Assembly: GCA_946902985.2 (NCBI GenBank)
Contig: OX336396.1
Span: 234,438,297-234,502,296, forward strand
Length of the DNA: 64,000 bases
Origin: Meconema thalassinum
Lineage: Eukaryota > Arthropoda > Insecta > Orthoptera > Tettigoniidae
Direction: 5' to 3'
In this document: piece after piece, positions 29,594 through 41,700 of the stretch
Numbering within the stretch: the first letter of the stretch is position 1
How the letters are laid out: every line of letters starts with the position of its first letter
Made by a program: the position numbers and the translations under genes
Notes under the pieces: generated by a model
Databases searched by the model: none
What the model was told of the DNA's origin: nothing
What the model saw: only the letters and a program-made list of their open reading frames with translations

Positions 29594-30000
29594 TTTTTAG
29601 CCTACTTTCGATTTTTACAAAAAATGAAAGTAGATTTACGAGATCTACACGGACCAAAAGTTGTCAGTCTGTGTGTGAGTGTGTATATCTGTCGTCGTCC
29701 TTCCCTCCCCCCCCCCCCCACTATCAATTCAAACAAAATTTGGTAAAGAGGCAGCACTATCAAAGGACACCTCAGTGTCATGTTTTATATCGCCATGATC
29801 TCGACAGAAACGGAATGTCAGCCACTAAAATTTGCAAAGCTTATATCAAATTACGACTAACCTAATCATCTGATATCTACCAAAGTTTTCAACAATATAT
29901 CTTAATGTGGGAAGCGTCTTTTGCCCAAACTACAAGATCATCATCCAAATAGTTTGAAGTTGACGTTCGTATATGTGTGCAAACCGATTCCCCCTCTTTT
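29594..30000 (+). repeat. Dispersed repeat R, divergent partial copy d
   Basis: TTTTTAGCCTACTTTCG start, then the GAAAGTAGATTTACGAGATC, CTGTGTGTG, poly-C and CTATCAATTC landmarks in the same order as copies a-c. The homology fades after about 30000. Confidence 0.5.
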
Positions 30001-30596
30001 ATTTATTGTAGCTTGATAATACTCACAGTTAATAATTTATTTTGAAATTTCAAAATGAACAATATTCAGAAAATATTGTCTTCAGTTCCATGATATGTGT
30101 ACGATATTTTTGAAAATGTTAGCAACCTCGTCCGTCGAACCATACAGTGTCCTGTATTCATCACAAACGTACAGTTTCACAAACAAAGCTATCTCTCTTC
30201 CTCCTACAGATCCAACGAGCCCGTTGTGATCCATTATTACAGCCAAGTGAAGACCGACAAAATGACAGCTCGAAAAGCGAGCGGGATGCTTGTGGTCGAA
30301 TGAAAAGAACATGACGCAGACCTTTTGTCGAATTGGACGTATGTGTGGATTGAGACAAGAATTCACACCTGACGCTGTCGCCACAAAGCCTCCATCACTA
30401 CAGACATGTGAATTTAATGTAAGGTAATGGTATACCGATGGTTTTACGACGGCTGTTCGGCAATGACTTTGATATGTTCATTTGTTGTTTATTGTTGCTT
30501 CAATTTCTAAGGACTTGCGTGGGGTTGGGCAACTAACCTCTTAAAAGTAAACTAGGTTAAAACTACCGTTACTTACTTACTTACTTACTTACTTAC
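30001..30596. other. Unclassified sequence ending in a (TTAC)n run
   Basis: Antiparallel open frames at about 30082-30384 have no recognisable domain. A (TTAC)n microsatellite is at about 30569-30595. Confidence 0.3.
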
Positions 30597-30782
30597 AACC
30601 TATCGCTTTTCTTCATAGCAGTCGCCATAAATATCTTTCCTCGCTCACTCGTCTTTATACCACTCCACTTGTTACTCGATTTGATCTTCATGATTATGTA
30701 ACATTAAATTCGAATACTCCCATTCTCCTCTTTTCTGCTTTGCCAATAGTCCAAGTTTTACTTCTATACATAGAGCCCTGCG
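30597..30782 (-). pseudogene. Non-LTR retrotransposon polymerase fragment, minus strand
   Basis: On the minus strand: SMYRSKTWTIGKAEKRRM (cf. the conserved Y-SETW block), then RVTSGVV and RRVSEERYLWRLL with stops between. This matches the post-RT segment of common arthropod non-LTR elements. It is a different lineage from 27755-28760. Confidence 0.6.
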
Positions 30783-31194
30783 TGGATAAACAAGAAGTTA
30801 TCCGCATCCGTCCCAAAACCGCATAATTATTTTATTCAGAGTTTTGTGACCCCTTAATTTTATTTTATTTTGGAGCAATCTGGTTCTTGCTCTGGGTTCT
30901 TCAATTTGAGTCAAAGAGGTCACGTTTTCGAGGTTTGACTGTATCTTCAAAAACTCCGAAGACTCTTCGGAGAGACATCCTGTATACGGTATACCAGGTG
31001 AATCAGATGCCCCAAATAATATAGTTCTATGCAACCCAACTAGCGCTGTTATCAGGGAGGTCGATAATTATTCTCTGCTTGCATCCCGTATGGTACAAAT
31101 GCACTTCAAGCATGTCCTGCAAACGGTACTGAACACTATTATTTTTCCCTCGACGTGACTACAGACTAATTCGAAGGAAAGAGAATACAGGCAA

Positions 31195-31945
31195 CCCGAG
31201 AATGTTCTCCGCAGTGGGTACGTGCAGCTACGAATGGTTGAATCATGAGTTTAGTTGGCTGCATTGCACTCTGTCCTTGAAAGCGGGACTCCCCCGTCTG
31301 AGCGCGAGCCTGCATGTCTTCAGTGTGCATTACAGTCAGCGAGCGTTCAGATAGATTTTGCGAAGAGTGCAATAGCATACAGGCGGTAATGTTCACTACA
31401 GAGGAGAGAGTTTTTTTTGTTGGAATTCGTTTTTCGCGAAGGCAATCGGTTTACAGAAAATGTAAAATTAAGATTTCAGGCGCGGTTTCCTAATTCAAAG
31501 TGTCCAAACCGTGATACCGTTCGGGATTTGGTAAGTAAATTTCGTGTGACTGGCTCAGTTCACAATGTACCGGGAACAGGCAGGCCTACGCTTTTAACGG
31601 ACGAAAAAATTGATGAAATCTCCGATATAATGCTGCGTAGTCCAAGTAAATCAACCCGAAAATTAGCTCAACAAACAGGAATCTCTAAGTCGACAGCACA
31701 TAAAGCTGTACGAGACAAGCTTCAGTTGTTCCCTTATAAAGTTACCGTGGTTCATGAATTGAAACAAACTGTTTACGGAAAAAGAGTGATGTACTGTGAA
31801 TGGTTCCAGCATCTGTTATGAATGGCTGTGGTGAGTACAAAGTTTGCTGTTAATTTGTTATGATGCAAGCGGCAGCCGCGCTACCAACGTAACTGCTGTA
31901 GCTAGCTCTCGCAGACGCATGTAGGCGCTGCGGAGAACAATCCCG
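31195..31945 (+). mobile_element. Internally deleted transposon encoding only a helix-turn-helix domain
   Basis: Terminal inverted repeats CCCGAGAATGTTCTCCGCAG (left) and CTGCGGAGAACAATCCCGG (right). It contains one open frame (31417-31821). Both flanks of the frame are shared with the MITE at 25380-25684. The DDE catalytic region is absent. Confidence 0.75.
31417..31821 (+). CDS. Transposase DNA-binding domain only (HTH, DUF4817-like)
   Basis: 134 codons, uninterrupted. The first 45 residues fit the first helix-turn-helix of arthropod DUF4817-type transposases (RFQARFPNSKCPNRDTVRDL). Next comes the linker TGSVHNVPGTGRPTLLTDEK, and a second HTH follows (STRKLAQQTGISKSTAHKAV). The frame ends soon after YGKRVMYCEWFQHLL, where the full family would continue into a DDE/D catalytic domain. 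The sequence after the stop joins the 3' flank shared with the MITE, so the catalytic part was removed by an internal deletion. If expressed, the product could bind the element ends without cutting; that is inference. The ATG at 31417 is the first in frame, but a start further upstream (about 31391) is possible. Confidence 0.7.
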   Translation: MLEFVFREGNRFTENVKLRFQARFPNSKCPNRDTVRDLVSKFRVTGSVHNVPGTGRPTLLTDEKIDEISDIMLRSPSKSTRKLAQQTGISKSTAHKAVRDKLQLFPYKVTVVHELKQTVYGKRVMYCEWFQHLL

Positions 31946-32010
31946 GACTTGCTGTAGTATTCAGTATCGCTTGCGGGATAGGCTATGCTTGTATCGCATT
32001 AGTACCATAC

Positions 32011-35000
32011 TGTGCCCAACTTTAGGAATGGGTATTCCAAGTTTCAGACACCTAGATATCAAGGGAAAGGCTGTAGCCGCTTTTGAAAGTTCAGATATTT
32101 GAATATCGCGCTACATTGCTTCGAGAAGCATTTCGAAGAAAATTACCGATAGTTGGATGTCAAGTGACGTAGCGAGTAATAGCAGAGGTGGAGGCTATTT
32201 ATTGATTAAATAGTTAACTATGGAGTAGGAACTTGAGACTGGGATCAGATTACTGGCACGGCCAAATGAAAGAGAATGCAATTAGTATCAAGTAAATCGG
32301 ACCAGGGATTCAAGAGATATGAGGATTTCTAGATATCAGGCGATGACGCGTGACCCTGACCGTTTTGAATAAAAGCCAGCTGGAGGAGGCATGGTTAGCT
32401 CATTCTAACACAAGCACTTGGCAAGCAAGTTGCGTCTACGCTGAGCCAAGGCACATGGTTGCCGTATCTACGCAGAAGTTCTTTTCAAGTCGTGATAGTC
32501 ACGAGAAGTGCTGCGCTTCGAGTTGAAACTTAGTAAGTTTCTGGTGAGGAGAATCACTGAGGTGATTGATTTCTACAGACATTGGTGGAAATATTTATAT
32601 TTCCAAAAGGACATATGCTAGACTTTGTCTAGAAAATAGTATTTTGTCACAGTCCAGTAGTAACTTAATATTTGGATGTTTAAATCCATTTCAAGTCAGT
32701 TTTCATTTTTGTAACTAGTTAACCACTTCGATCTGTCAGTACACTGAAGACTAGTCTATAACGGTGGCGTTCATTAGTCTACGCAAGGGAAACTGCAGGT
32801 TGCTTAGCGCATGGCAGATGGTGATATTAATAAACCATGCCCAGGGAACGATCTTCAGAACAGCCGTTAATTGCTTAGACTGTCAATGTTTTTCTTGCAC
32901 TGATGAGATTACAGTGAGTTATGTTACAACTGACATATTTAAGAAGAGATCACTTAGATCTGACCCTATTTCAACAAACTGTTATGGCTTTGATAGAAGC
33001 CCATATTAAAATGGAACCACAGTTTATTCAAACGTCGAAAGATACTACCACTATGTCTGACTAGACGAATTGTGGGTCAACAATGGCGGCCGATACAAGG
33101 ATTATACATGCTTGTCCGATAGGGCATGTCTATGGATAAATCTGGTACAGACCAGGTTTACTACACTTCAAGACCAACAAGAAATGTAAGCCACATTTGA
33201 ATTATATTATGCCTAGCTAATTGGAACAAACTATTTTTCTGCAGATGACCAACATATTTTTTCTTCGTATTTAAATCTTTCAATGATTTACGCAAGACTT
33301 GTTAGAGTTATTCTGAGCATTTTCAACACTCAGAACAGTTTAGGATCGATGACCGAGCATTTCGAGCATTTATTTCAATTTTTCATATTTTAAGGAAACC
33401 TCGGAAAACCCCCGATGTAACTGTAAAAGTTAATAATTTATTTTTGTTGAGGAATGGATATTTTTTCCATATTCGAAGGTTCGAACATGTGGATTCTCAC
33501 ATAATGAGATGATAATTAAACATATTTGAAATAATACAAATGATAATAATAATAAAAATCCACCAATAATAATAATAATAATTTTCATAATTTTTCTAAA
33601 TAATTCTTGGATATTATATTTTCTAATAATCATATGTATTGAGAAAGAGCCTGTGAAGTAGTTTAAACATTTCTAGTTTGGAACAGGAGATTTTCCGAAG
33701 GAGAGTGGTTAGCGCAAGCCCGCATTCAACCAACATTTCAGTTCTGGTTGAACAGTTGATATTGGCATTGAGTAACGTACATTTTTCAGATAACACGGAG
33801 AGGCATGAAACGGGAAGCAATTGATATTTGTATCAAATAGGATATTTTTGTATTTATATAAAATCATGACGTAAATACACTTCGAAAGTGAGATAAAGAT
33901 TTTCATATGTATGGTAAATTCACGGGTTGAACTGAATGGTAAAATAAAATAAACTTGTAAGTTTATTAATCTTCCAGTGTTGATAACAAGCAGAGGCTTG
34001 ATTTATTGTATAAATTTGGGGAAGAAAATTTATGTGTGTGGAGTAGTTGAAATGCCATTCCCAGGTGCGCATGTTAAGTCGCAGGAATGAAGGTTTTTTC
34101 GAGCATCAATCAAATAGCAGGTTCGATGGCTCAGGTTGATAGTAGGAGTATTGGAACTACACATTTCGTCGTATGAATAACCCGAAGGTTATTTCTTTGA
34201 AACCATCAGTTCTTATTTCAACCTTGTTTACGAATTCCATTTAGACTTTGATTTTGCTAGAACCCGGATTTGTCATGATAGTAGTTTATTCTTCTTCAGA
34301 GGAAGACCTTTGCCGTTGTTGTTGTAATATTGTGTTCTTACACAAATAATAGAATGGGCCACTGCCAATTTAAAATAATTCTTTAACCACGAATAATTTG
34401 AAGGATATTTTCAGTCCTAGTGCCATGAACTAAATGAATTCATTATGAAACTACAATTCTAATTTCCGCATTCTGTCGAAGAATTGCAAGTTGTGAAAGT
34501 TACTAGAAATGGCCATAAATATAAATATTTTTATAATATTGTTTCCAAGTGGAAAATTGAATAGTTGAATGGTTCAACCATTTATTGATCAAGTTGATGA
34601 TTCAGAAATCATATATTTTGTTTGGAACTTGAAGTTCATAATCGAGTCACATCTCGAATGTTTAATGTCAGAAGAACAATTAATTGTTGTTGTGCTTCGC
34701 ACAGTACTTCGATGCTATGCTCAAGGTCAAATACTTTTCAGATGTTATTAATATGTGTTAATAATTTGTGTTGCTACGATGATAATAATATTTTCGACGA
34801 TATATTTTTGAAACTGGAAAAACAAGTGAAAGTTTAAGAAATTCTATAAACATTTATTCTACGAGTGTTAATATCATATAAATAGTCAAACAGTGATCTA
34901 CGTTATTTCCAGTATGGACAATTAATTTTGAACTGGAATTAAATATTAATAATTTTGGAACACAGTCCACAGGACTATTAATCGGACTTGTGTTTCCAAA

Positions 35001-35339
35001 AAGATTGTCAAATGTGTTTGGAAAATATCTGTATATTGTGTGTAAATAAGAGTGTGGATCGCCACTCGTGGATGCTGCTGCTTTGAGCATCTTTGCAGTC
35101 AGATTTTAACTTAAAATAAACTGAGATAATTTTACCAGATGTGTTTCTCCCAATTAAATCCCCTTCTATCCTTATTGTTGCATTGAGCCAAAAATCAGTA
35201 AAGCATTTTTTTTAATTTGATGTCGTTTTTGCGATTTGCTTTAACCCATCTGGCACTCCGGGATATTTTGACTCTCGTGCTGACTGATTATTGGTAAAAT
35301 GCATATGTGGTCGTGCGGACTCCGGTCTAAACGGGCACA
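32011..35339 (+). repeat. 5' LTR of element 2
   Basis: 3329 bp. A TATA-like GAATAAAAGCC at about 32368-32378 is a promoter candidate. Compared with the 3' LTR it carries 16 extra bases near 35057-35072 (CCACTCGTGGATGCTG) and a few substitutions. Short open frames such as 32764-33009 recur in the 3' LTR only as copies. Confidence 0.9.
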
Positions 35340-35361
35340 TAAAATAAGATAGAGAGAGAAA

Positions 35362-35385
35362 TGGCTTCGAACGTGGGTCTCGATT
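35362..35385 (+). promoter_or_regulatory. Primer binding site candidate of element 2
   Basis: TGGCTTCGAACGTGGGTCTC starts with TGG (complement of CCA) and shares AACGTGGG with tRNA-Lys-type sites. The bases between differ from the TGGCGCCC form, so priming efficiency is uncertain. Confidence 0.4.
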
Positions 35386-35848
35386 TAGACATGGTCAATC
35401 GAATGCCGATTTAAATTGTGATAATTTTTATAGAAATATTTTGGGAATTGAGAGATGTCTGGTTTGGATGAATAAATTAGTAGGAAACCCAATTAGTGGG
35501 GAAAATTAAAAATTTAACTTGGTTAATAATTAGAATAGGTTTGATATTTTTGATAATGGCTTAACCATTAGGGCGTCAAGTAAATTCGGTAGTAAACGTT
35601 CGATGACTGGACATACACATTATTAGAATCCAGGTGGAGGATATTTGAGAACTTGCATATTTTTCTTGTGATATTGTGGTAAAAGTAATTCGTAAAAGTA
35701 AAGAATTTTGTTTTTCCATCACGTCGACATTAGGACAAATCTCATTTTATTATAGTGTTCCAATTAGCTATTCATATTTCTTGTTCTAGTTATAAATTTG
35801 TGTTTGCCACTGTCGTATGCCCCTAAGTTTTGAATATTAATTGAAATT

Positions 35849-37744
35849 ATGGAAGAAATGATGAGGATGATGAGGAGTTTGGAGGAGAGTTCAAAAGAGG
35901 CTGGACTGCGTGTAGCAGCCATTATGAAAGAAAATACTGAGGCTTTGGAAAAGAAACTTAAAGAAAATTCTGATTCTTTAGAAAGTAGGTTAAAAGATAA
36001 CTTGAAAGAAAGTTTAGATGAAAAGCTTAAAGAAAATTCTGATTCTTTAGAAAATAAACTTAAAGAAAATTCTGATTCTTTAGAAAATAAACTTAAAGAA
36101 AATTCTGATTCTTTAGAAAATAAACTTAGAGAAAATTTGAATGATAAACTTAAAGAAAGTTCTGATTCTTTAAAGGGTAATTTGAAAGAAAATTTAAATA
36201 GTAAATTTAATTCAATGGAAAGTAAATTTAAAGAGAATTCTGAAATTTTGAAAATGACACTTGAGAGTAAAATGAATAAATTATGCGACAAAACACATGA
36301 GCTCGAAACTTCATTAGCTACTAACGCAAGTTTAATGGACGAAAAATTTCGCGATGCCGATCTTCGATCCCAAAGCTTAGCTGATAGGATAGAACATGGT
36401 CTTAGGAAAGTTGGTGAAGACATGGTCAACCTGGAAGTCAGAGTGAAGAAGGAGAGTAACGAGATGGGAATTCTAGTTGTTCAACGTTTAACGGAACAAT
36501 TCAAAGAACTTGTCATGGGAGAAATAAGAGAAGGGGTGATTAATGAGTTACAAACTGATATCAAGACCACAGTTGTCAATGAAATTAAATACACACTCAA
36601 GCTGGAGAACCAAGAGGGAATCACGGAGATTAGGGAATCTTTGTCATCCCATATCGAAGTAATTGCCAAGGATATCCAAGCAACTCAGAAGGACATATCA
36701 GATATGACAGGGTCATTGAAAAGTCATGAGGCTGTTATGAACCAGATATCCATTGATGTTCAAGAGAATTGTAAAGAAACTGAAGCAATTAAGAAAATGG
36801 CAGAAGAAAACCAGAAGGAACTTGAGGCTATGAAAACTCAAATAAAGGATGAGAAACAGTCTGATCATCTGTTGAAAATGCCAAATGTAAGGGGAAAGGA
36901 ACAGATACAGATAAATCTAGGAGCAGCTAGAGAGACTGATAGACAGGATGAGGTCAGGACAGTATTTCAATCCAACCCCATAACTGTATTTAAGAATATA
37001 GAAGACAAGCCTTCTAAATTTTCAGGGCGAGATTCTGTAACACCCGTGGAATTTTTGAGAGAAGCAGGTGATTACCTGAAAGATTCTAAGATCCCTAAAG
37101 AAAGACAGATCCGAGTGATAGGGAAGTTCTTGGAAGGTCCTGCACTTCTTTGGTTTAGAGCTTTTAGATCCACTCTAACCACTTTTGAGGAGTTTTCTCG
37201 TGGGCTATTGAAGAAGTTTTGGTCCCCGGAAACCCAACAGCAAGTCAGAGCAGAGTTATATTCGAAGAGATTCTCGACGTCACAACCTACTCGATACTCT
37301 ACGTACTTTTCTGGACAGCTGTCTAAACTTCAACATTTAGATCCGCCAATGCCAGATAACGAGTTGATTACTGCATTGATACGTCAGTTTCCAGCAGACG
37401 TCCAGAGGACTTTGATCGCAGCTGATATCTACAATATGGAACAATTTGATGAAGTATTACAGAAGCTGGATCATACAAACGCTCAATTCTTCCATCAGAA
37501 GGGAGTAAAGAATAATAACGCTGTGTATGCTGTTATGGCTGATAGTTATTCTCAGACACCTCGAGAGATTCGAGAGGAGCGAGAAGAGAAATCGCCGAGG
37601 GAAGATTCCAATAAGAGAGGATGGAACCAGTACAGTAACAGATACAGTTACAAACCATATGCGAGACCAGATGGTGGTAATCGATACAATACTCGATGGA
37701 GAAGACCACGAGATAGTCAAGGAAGGTACCAGGACAGAAGATAA
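35849..37744 (+). CDS. gag: Gag of element 2, interrupted at its C-terminus
   Basis: 631 codons. Residues 1-150 are a coiled coil built from an 11-residue repeat (KENSDSLENKL and variants), encoded by nearly identical 33-base units at about 35955-36130. Further coiled coil extends to about 350. The Gag domain spans about 380-570 (WFRAFRSTLTTFEEFSRGLL, YSTYFSGQLSKLQHL, RQFPADVQRTL) and is clearly homologous to that of element 1. An Arg-rich tail follows with no CCHC knuckle. The frame meets a TAA at 37742-37744, but Gag-like basic, Asn-rich sequence continues in the same phase for about 70 codons (to about 37963), so the TAA looks like a nonsense mutation. Confidence 0.85.
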   Translation: MEEMMRMMRSLEESSKEAGLRVAAIMKENTEALEKKLKENSDSLESRLKDNLKESLDEKLKENSDSLENKLKENSDSLENKLKENSDSLENKLRENLNDKLKESSDSLKGNLKENLNSKFNSMESKFKENSEILKMTLESKMNKLCDKTHELETSLATNASLMDEKFRDADLRSQSLADRIEHGLRKVGEDMVNLEVRVKKESNEMGILVVQRLTEQFKELVMGEIREGVINELQTDIKTTVVNEIKYTLKLENQEGITEIRESLSSHIEVIAKDIQATQKDISDMTGSLKSHEAVMNQISIDVQENCKETEAIKKMAEENQKELEAMKTQIKDEKQSDHLLKMPNVRGKEQIQINLGAARETDRQDEVRTVFQSNPITVFKNIEDKPSKFSGRDSVTPVEFLREAGDYLKDSKIPKERQIRVIGKFLEGPALLWFRAFRSTLTTFEEFSRGLLKKFWSPETQQQVRAELYSKRFSTSQPTRYSTYFSGQLSKLQHLDPPMPDNELITALIRQFPADVQRTLIAADIYNMEQFDEVLQKLDHTNAQFFHQKGVKNNNAVYAVMADSYSQTPREIREEREEKSPREDSNKRGWNQYSNRYSYKPYARPDGGNRYNTRWRRPRDSQGRYQDRR

Positions 37745-37796
37745 TATGGTAGAAACAACTATAATAACAGAGGGAATGTAGATACTCGTCAGTCCA

Positions 37797-38567
37797 ATGA
37801 AGAGTTTAACAAGGACACAAGGAAAAATTTGGAAGCAAGACACCAAGATAACTTGCAATTTTTGGAGCAGAGGCCCAACGAACCAGGTCCATCGGGAACA
37901 CAACTATCCCGGGGGAATGGTAATGAAAAAAAAAAACTTCGAATTCACAGTAGAAGATAGAATTTTGAATAATTTCACTTCCAGAATTATTAAATGGCAA
38001 GCAGAGGATGATGATTTAATTCAACAGAATGACGAACGAAAAGAAATGGGTACCAGAATTAGAATGCCAATCATATCATGCGAAGTATTTGGTATGCCTG
38101 TCGATACTTTGATCGATACTGGGGCTATGCTTTGTCTGGTGAGTGAGAAGCTTTATATTCTGTGGAAACTCAAAGAGAACTTAGAGGAGATTCCAGTATC
38201 AGGAATTAAGATCCAAGGAATAATACCCAATAAAATATCTCTGTGTAAAACACAATTATACTTATGTATTACGATTGGAGGACATGATTTCCGACATGTG
38301 TTTGTTGTAATGAAGGACATGGCTTTTGACATAATATTGGGAGCAGATTTCATTCAGAAATATCAAGCAGTGATAGATATGAAGACAGAGACGATTAGAT
38401 TTAAGAATACCGAAGAGATTAACTTCGAGGGAAAAGAAGAGGAAGACATCGAGGGAGATGCTCAATGGTCTCTGATTTTTCATGAAGCTGAAGGAAGAGA
38501 AGTCTACACTGAGAAGCAGTCCCCAGAGCTAGGGAAAATTTTTGGAAGAGTATCACGATATTTTTGA
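37797..38567 (+). pseudogene. Protease region of element 2
   Basis: 256-codon frame in a different phase from gag. The switch maps to a run of ten A at about 37924-37933, consistent with a homopolymer indel. The aspartic protease has TLIDTGAMLCLVSEKL (active-site DTGA) and the second block FDIILGADFIQKY, and resembles the element 1 protease. Near 38540 there is another one-base phase change in an A/T run. After it, DIKPGEIKDFEY parallels the segment just before RT in element 1. Pol sequence then stops abruptly at about 38600. Confidence 0.75.
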
Positions 38568-38602
38568 TATTAAGCCTGGTGAAATTAAAGATTTTGAATA
38601 TT

Positions 38603-38713
38603 GTGGAAGTAAACAATAATGGAAGCTATGAAGTAGCCAATACACGAACTGGTAACATCGTGGGAACTTATAATGCATCGAATTTGAAGATCTATTATTC
38701 AAGAACCAGATGA
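38603..38713 (+). pseudogene. Integrase C-terminal remnant after internal deletion (element 2)
   Basis: Reads VNNNGSYEVANTRTGNIVGT and NASNLKIYYSRTR to a TGA at 38711-38713. This matches in pattern the last residues of the element 1 integrase (NCYEVVSLNGREMIGRF, NAKNLKRY). It marks the right edge of the deletion that removed RT, RNase H and most of integrase. Confidence 0.7.
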
Positions 38714-38764
38714 TTTAATGTGTAGATAGGAAAAATAAAAATTTTTCAATTTTTATTTTTTGCT

Positions 38765-38778
38765 AGGTGTGGGGTGGA
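38765..38778 (+). promoter_or_regulatory. Polypurine tract candidate of element 2
   Basis: AGGTGTGGGGTGGA lies immediately before the 3' LTR TGTGCCC. It is G-rich but broken by T residues. Confidence 0.45.
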
Positions 38779-41700
38779 TGTGCCCAACTCTAGGAATGGG
38801 TATTCCAAGTTTCAGACACCTAGATATCAAGGGAAAGGCTGTAGCCGCTTTTGAAAGTTCAGATATTTGAATATCGCGCTACATTGCTTCGAGAAGCATT
38901 TCGAAGAAAATTACCGATAGTTGGATGTCAAGTGACGTAGCGAGTAATAGCAGAGGTGGAGGCTATTTATTGATTAAATAGTTAACTATGGAGTAGGAAC
39001 TTGAGACTGGGATCAGATTACTGGCACGGCCAAATGAAAGAGAATGCAATTAGTATCAAGTAAATCGGACCAGGGATTCAAGAGATATGAGGATTTCTAG
39101 ATATCAGGCGATGACGCGTGACCCTGACCGTTTTGAATAAAAGCCAGCTGGAGGAGGCATGGTTAGCTCATTCTAACACAAGCACTTGGCAAGCAAGTTG
39201 CGTCTACGCTGAGCCAAGGCACATGGTTGCCGTATCTACGCAGAAGTTCTTTTCAAGTCGTGATAGTCACGAGAAGTGCTGCGCTTCGAGTTGTAACTTA
39301 GTAAGTTTCTGGTGAGGAGAATCACTGAGGTGATTGATTTCTACAGACATTGGTGGAAATATTTATATTTCCAAAAGGACATATGCTAGACTTTGTCTAG
39401 AAAATAGTATTTTGTCACAGTCCAGTAGTAACTTAATATTTGGATGTTTAAATCCATTTCAAGTCAGTTTTCATTTTTGTAACTAGTTAACCACTTCGAT
39501 CTGTCAGTACACTGAAGACTAGTCTATAACGGTGGCGTTCATTAGTCTACGCAAGGGAAACTGCAGGTTGCTTAGCGCATGGCAGATGGTGATATTAATA
39601 AACCATGCCCAGGGAACGATCTTCAGAACAGCCGTTAATTGCTTAGACTGTCAATGTTTTTCTTGTACTGATGAGATTACAGTGAGTTATGTTACAACTG
39701 ACATATTTAAGAAGAGATCACTTAGATCTGACCCTATTTCAACAAACTGTTATGGCTTTGATAGAAGCCCATATTAAAATGGAACCACAGTTTATTCAAA
39801 CGTCGAAAGATACTACCACTATGTCTGACTAGATGAATTGTTGGTCTACAATGGCGGCCGATACAAGGATTATACATGCTTGTCCGATAGGGCATGTCTA
39901 TGGATAAATCTGGTACAGACCAGGTTTACTACACTTCAAGACCATCAAGAAATGTAAGCCACATTTGAATTATATTATGCCTAGCTAATTGGAACAAACT
40001 ATTTTTCTGCAGATGACCAACACATTTTTTCTTCGTATTTAAATCTTGCAATGATTTACGCAAGACTTGTTAGAGTTATTCTGAGCATTTTCAACACTCA
40101 GAACAGTTTAGGATCGATGACCGAGCATTTCGAGCATTTATTTGAATTTTTCATATTTTAAGGAAACCACGGAAAACCCCCGATGTAACTGTAAAAGTTA
40201 ATAATTTATTTTTGTTGAGGAATGGATATTTTTTCCATATTCGAAGGTTCGAACATGTGGATTCTCACATAATGAGATGATAATTAAACATATTTGAAAT
40301 AATACAAATGATAATAATAATAAAAATCCACCAATAATAATAATAATAATTTTCATAATTTTTCTAAATAATTCTTGGATATTATATTTTCTAATAATCA
40401 TATGTATTGAGAAAGAGCCTGTGAAGTAGTTTAAACATTTCTAGTTTGGAACAGGAGATTTTCCGAAGGAGAGTGGTTAGCGCAAGCCCGCATTCAACCA
40501 ACATTTCAGTTCTGGTTGAACAGTTGATATTGGCATTGAGTAACGTACATTTTTCAGATAACACGGAGAGGCATGAAACGGGAAGCAATTGATATTTGTA
40601 TCAAATAGGATATTTTTGTATTTATATAAAATCATGACGTAAATACACTTCGAAAGTGAGATAAAGATTTTCATATGTATGGTAAATTCACGGGTTGAAC
40701 TGAATGGTAAAATAAAATAAACTTGTAAGTTTATTAATCTTCCAGTGTTGATAACAAGCAGAGGCTTGATTTATTGTATACATTTTGGGAAGAAAATTTA
40801 TGTGTGTGGAGTAGTTGAAATGCCATTCCCAGGTGCGCATGTTAAGTCGCAGGAATGAAGGTTTTTTCGAGCATCAATCAAATAGCAGGTTCGATGGCTC
40901 AGGTTGATAGTAGGAGTATTGGAACTACACATTTCGTCGTATGAATAACCCGAAGGTTATTTCTTTGAAACCATCAGTTCTTATTTCAACCTTGTTTACG
41001 AATTCCATTTAGACTTTGATTTTGCTAGAACCCGGATTTGTCATGATAGTAGTTTATTCTTCTTCAGAGGAAGACCTTTGCCGTTATTGTTGTAATATTG
41101 TGTTCTTACACAAATAATAGAATGGGCCACTGCCAATTTAAAATAATTCTTTAACCACGAATAATTTGAAGGATATTTTCAGTCCTAGTGCCATGAACTA
41201 AATGAATTCATTATGAAACTACAATTCTAATTTCCGCATTCTGTCGAAGAATTGCAAGTTGTGAAAGTTACTAGAAATGGCCATAAATATAAATATTTTT
41301 ATAATATTGTTTCCAAGTGGAAAATTGAATAGTTGAATGGTTCAACCATTTATTGATCAAGTTGATGATTCAGAAATCATATATTTTGTTTGGAACTTGA
41401 AGTTCATAATCGAGTCACATCTCGAATGTTTAATGTCAGAAGAACAATTAATTGTTGTTGTGCTTCGCACAGTTCTTCGATGCTATGCTCAAGGTCACAT
41501 ACTTTTCAGATGTTATTAATATGTGTTAATAATTTGTGTTGCTACGATGATAATAATATTTTCGACGATATATTTTTGAAACTGGAAAAACAAGTGAAAG
41601 TTTAAGAAATTCTATAAACATTTATTCTACGAGTGTTAATATCATGTAAATAGTCAAACAGTGATCTACGTTATTTCCAGTATGGACAATTAATTTTGAA

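Noticed and set aside
30082..30384. 100-aa minus-strand frame
   Set aside because: No domain recognised and overlapping frames on both strands. Reads as chance.
32764..33009. 81-aa frame repeated at 39532-39777
   Set aside because: Identical only because both lie in the LTRs of element 2.
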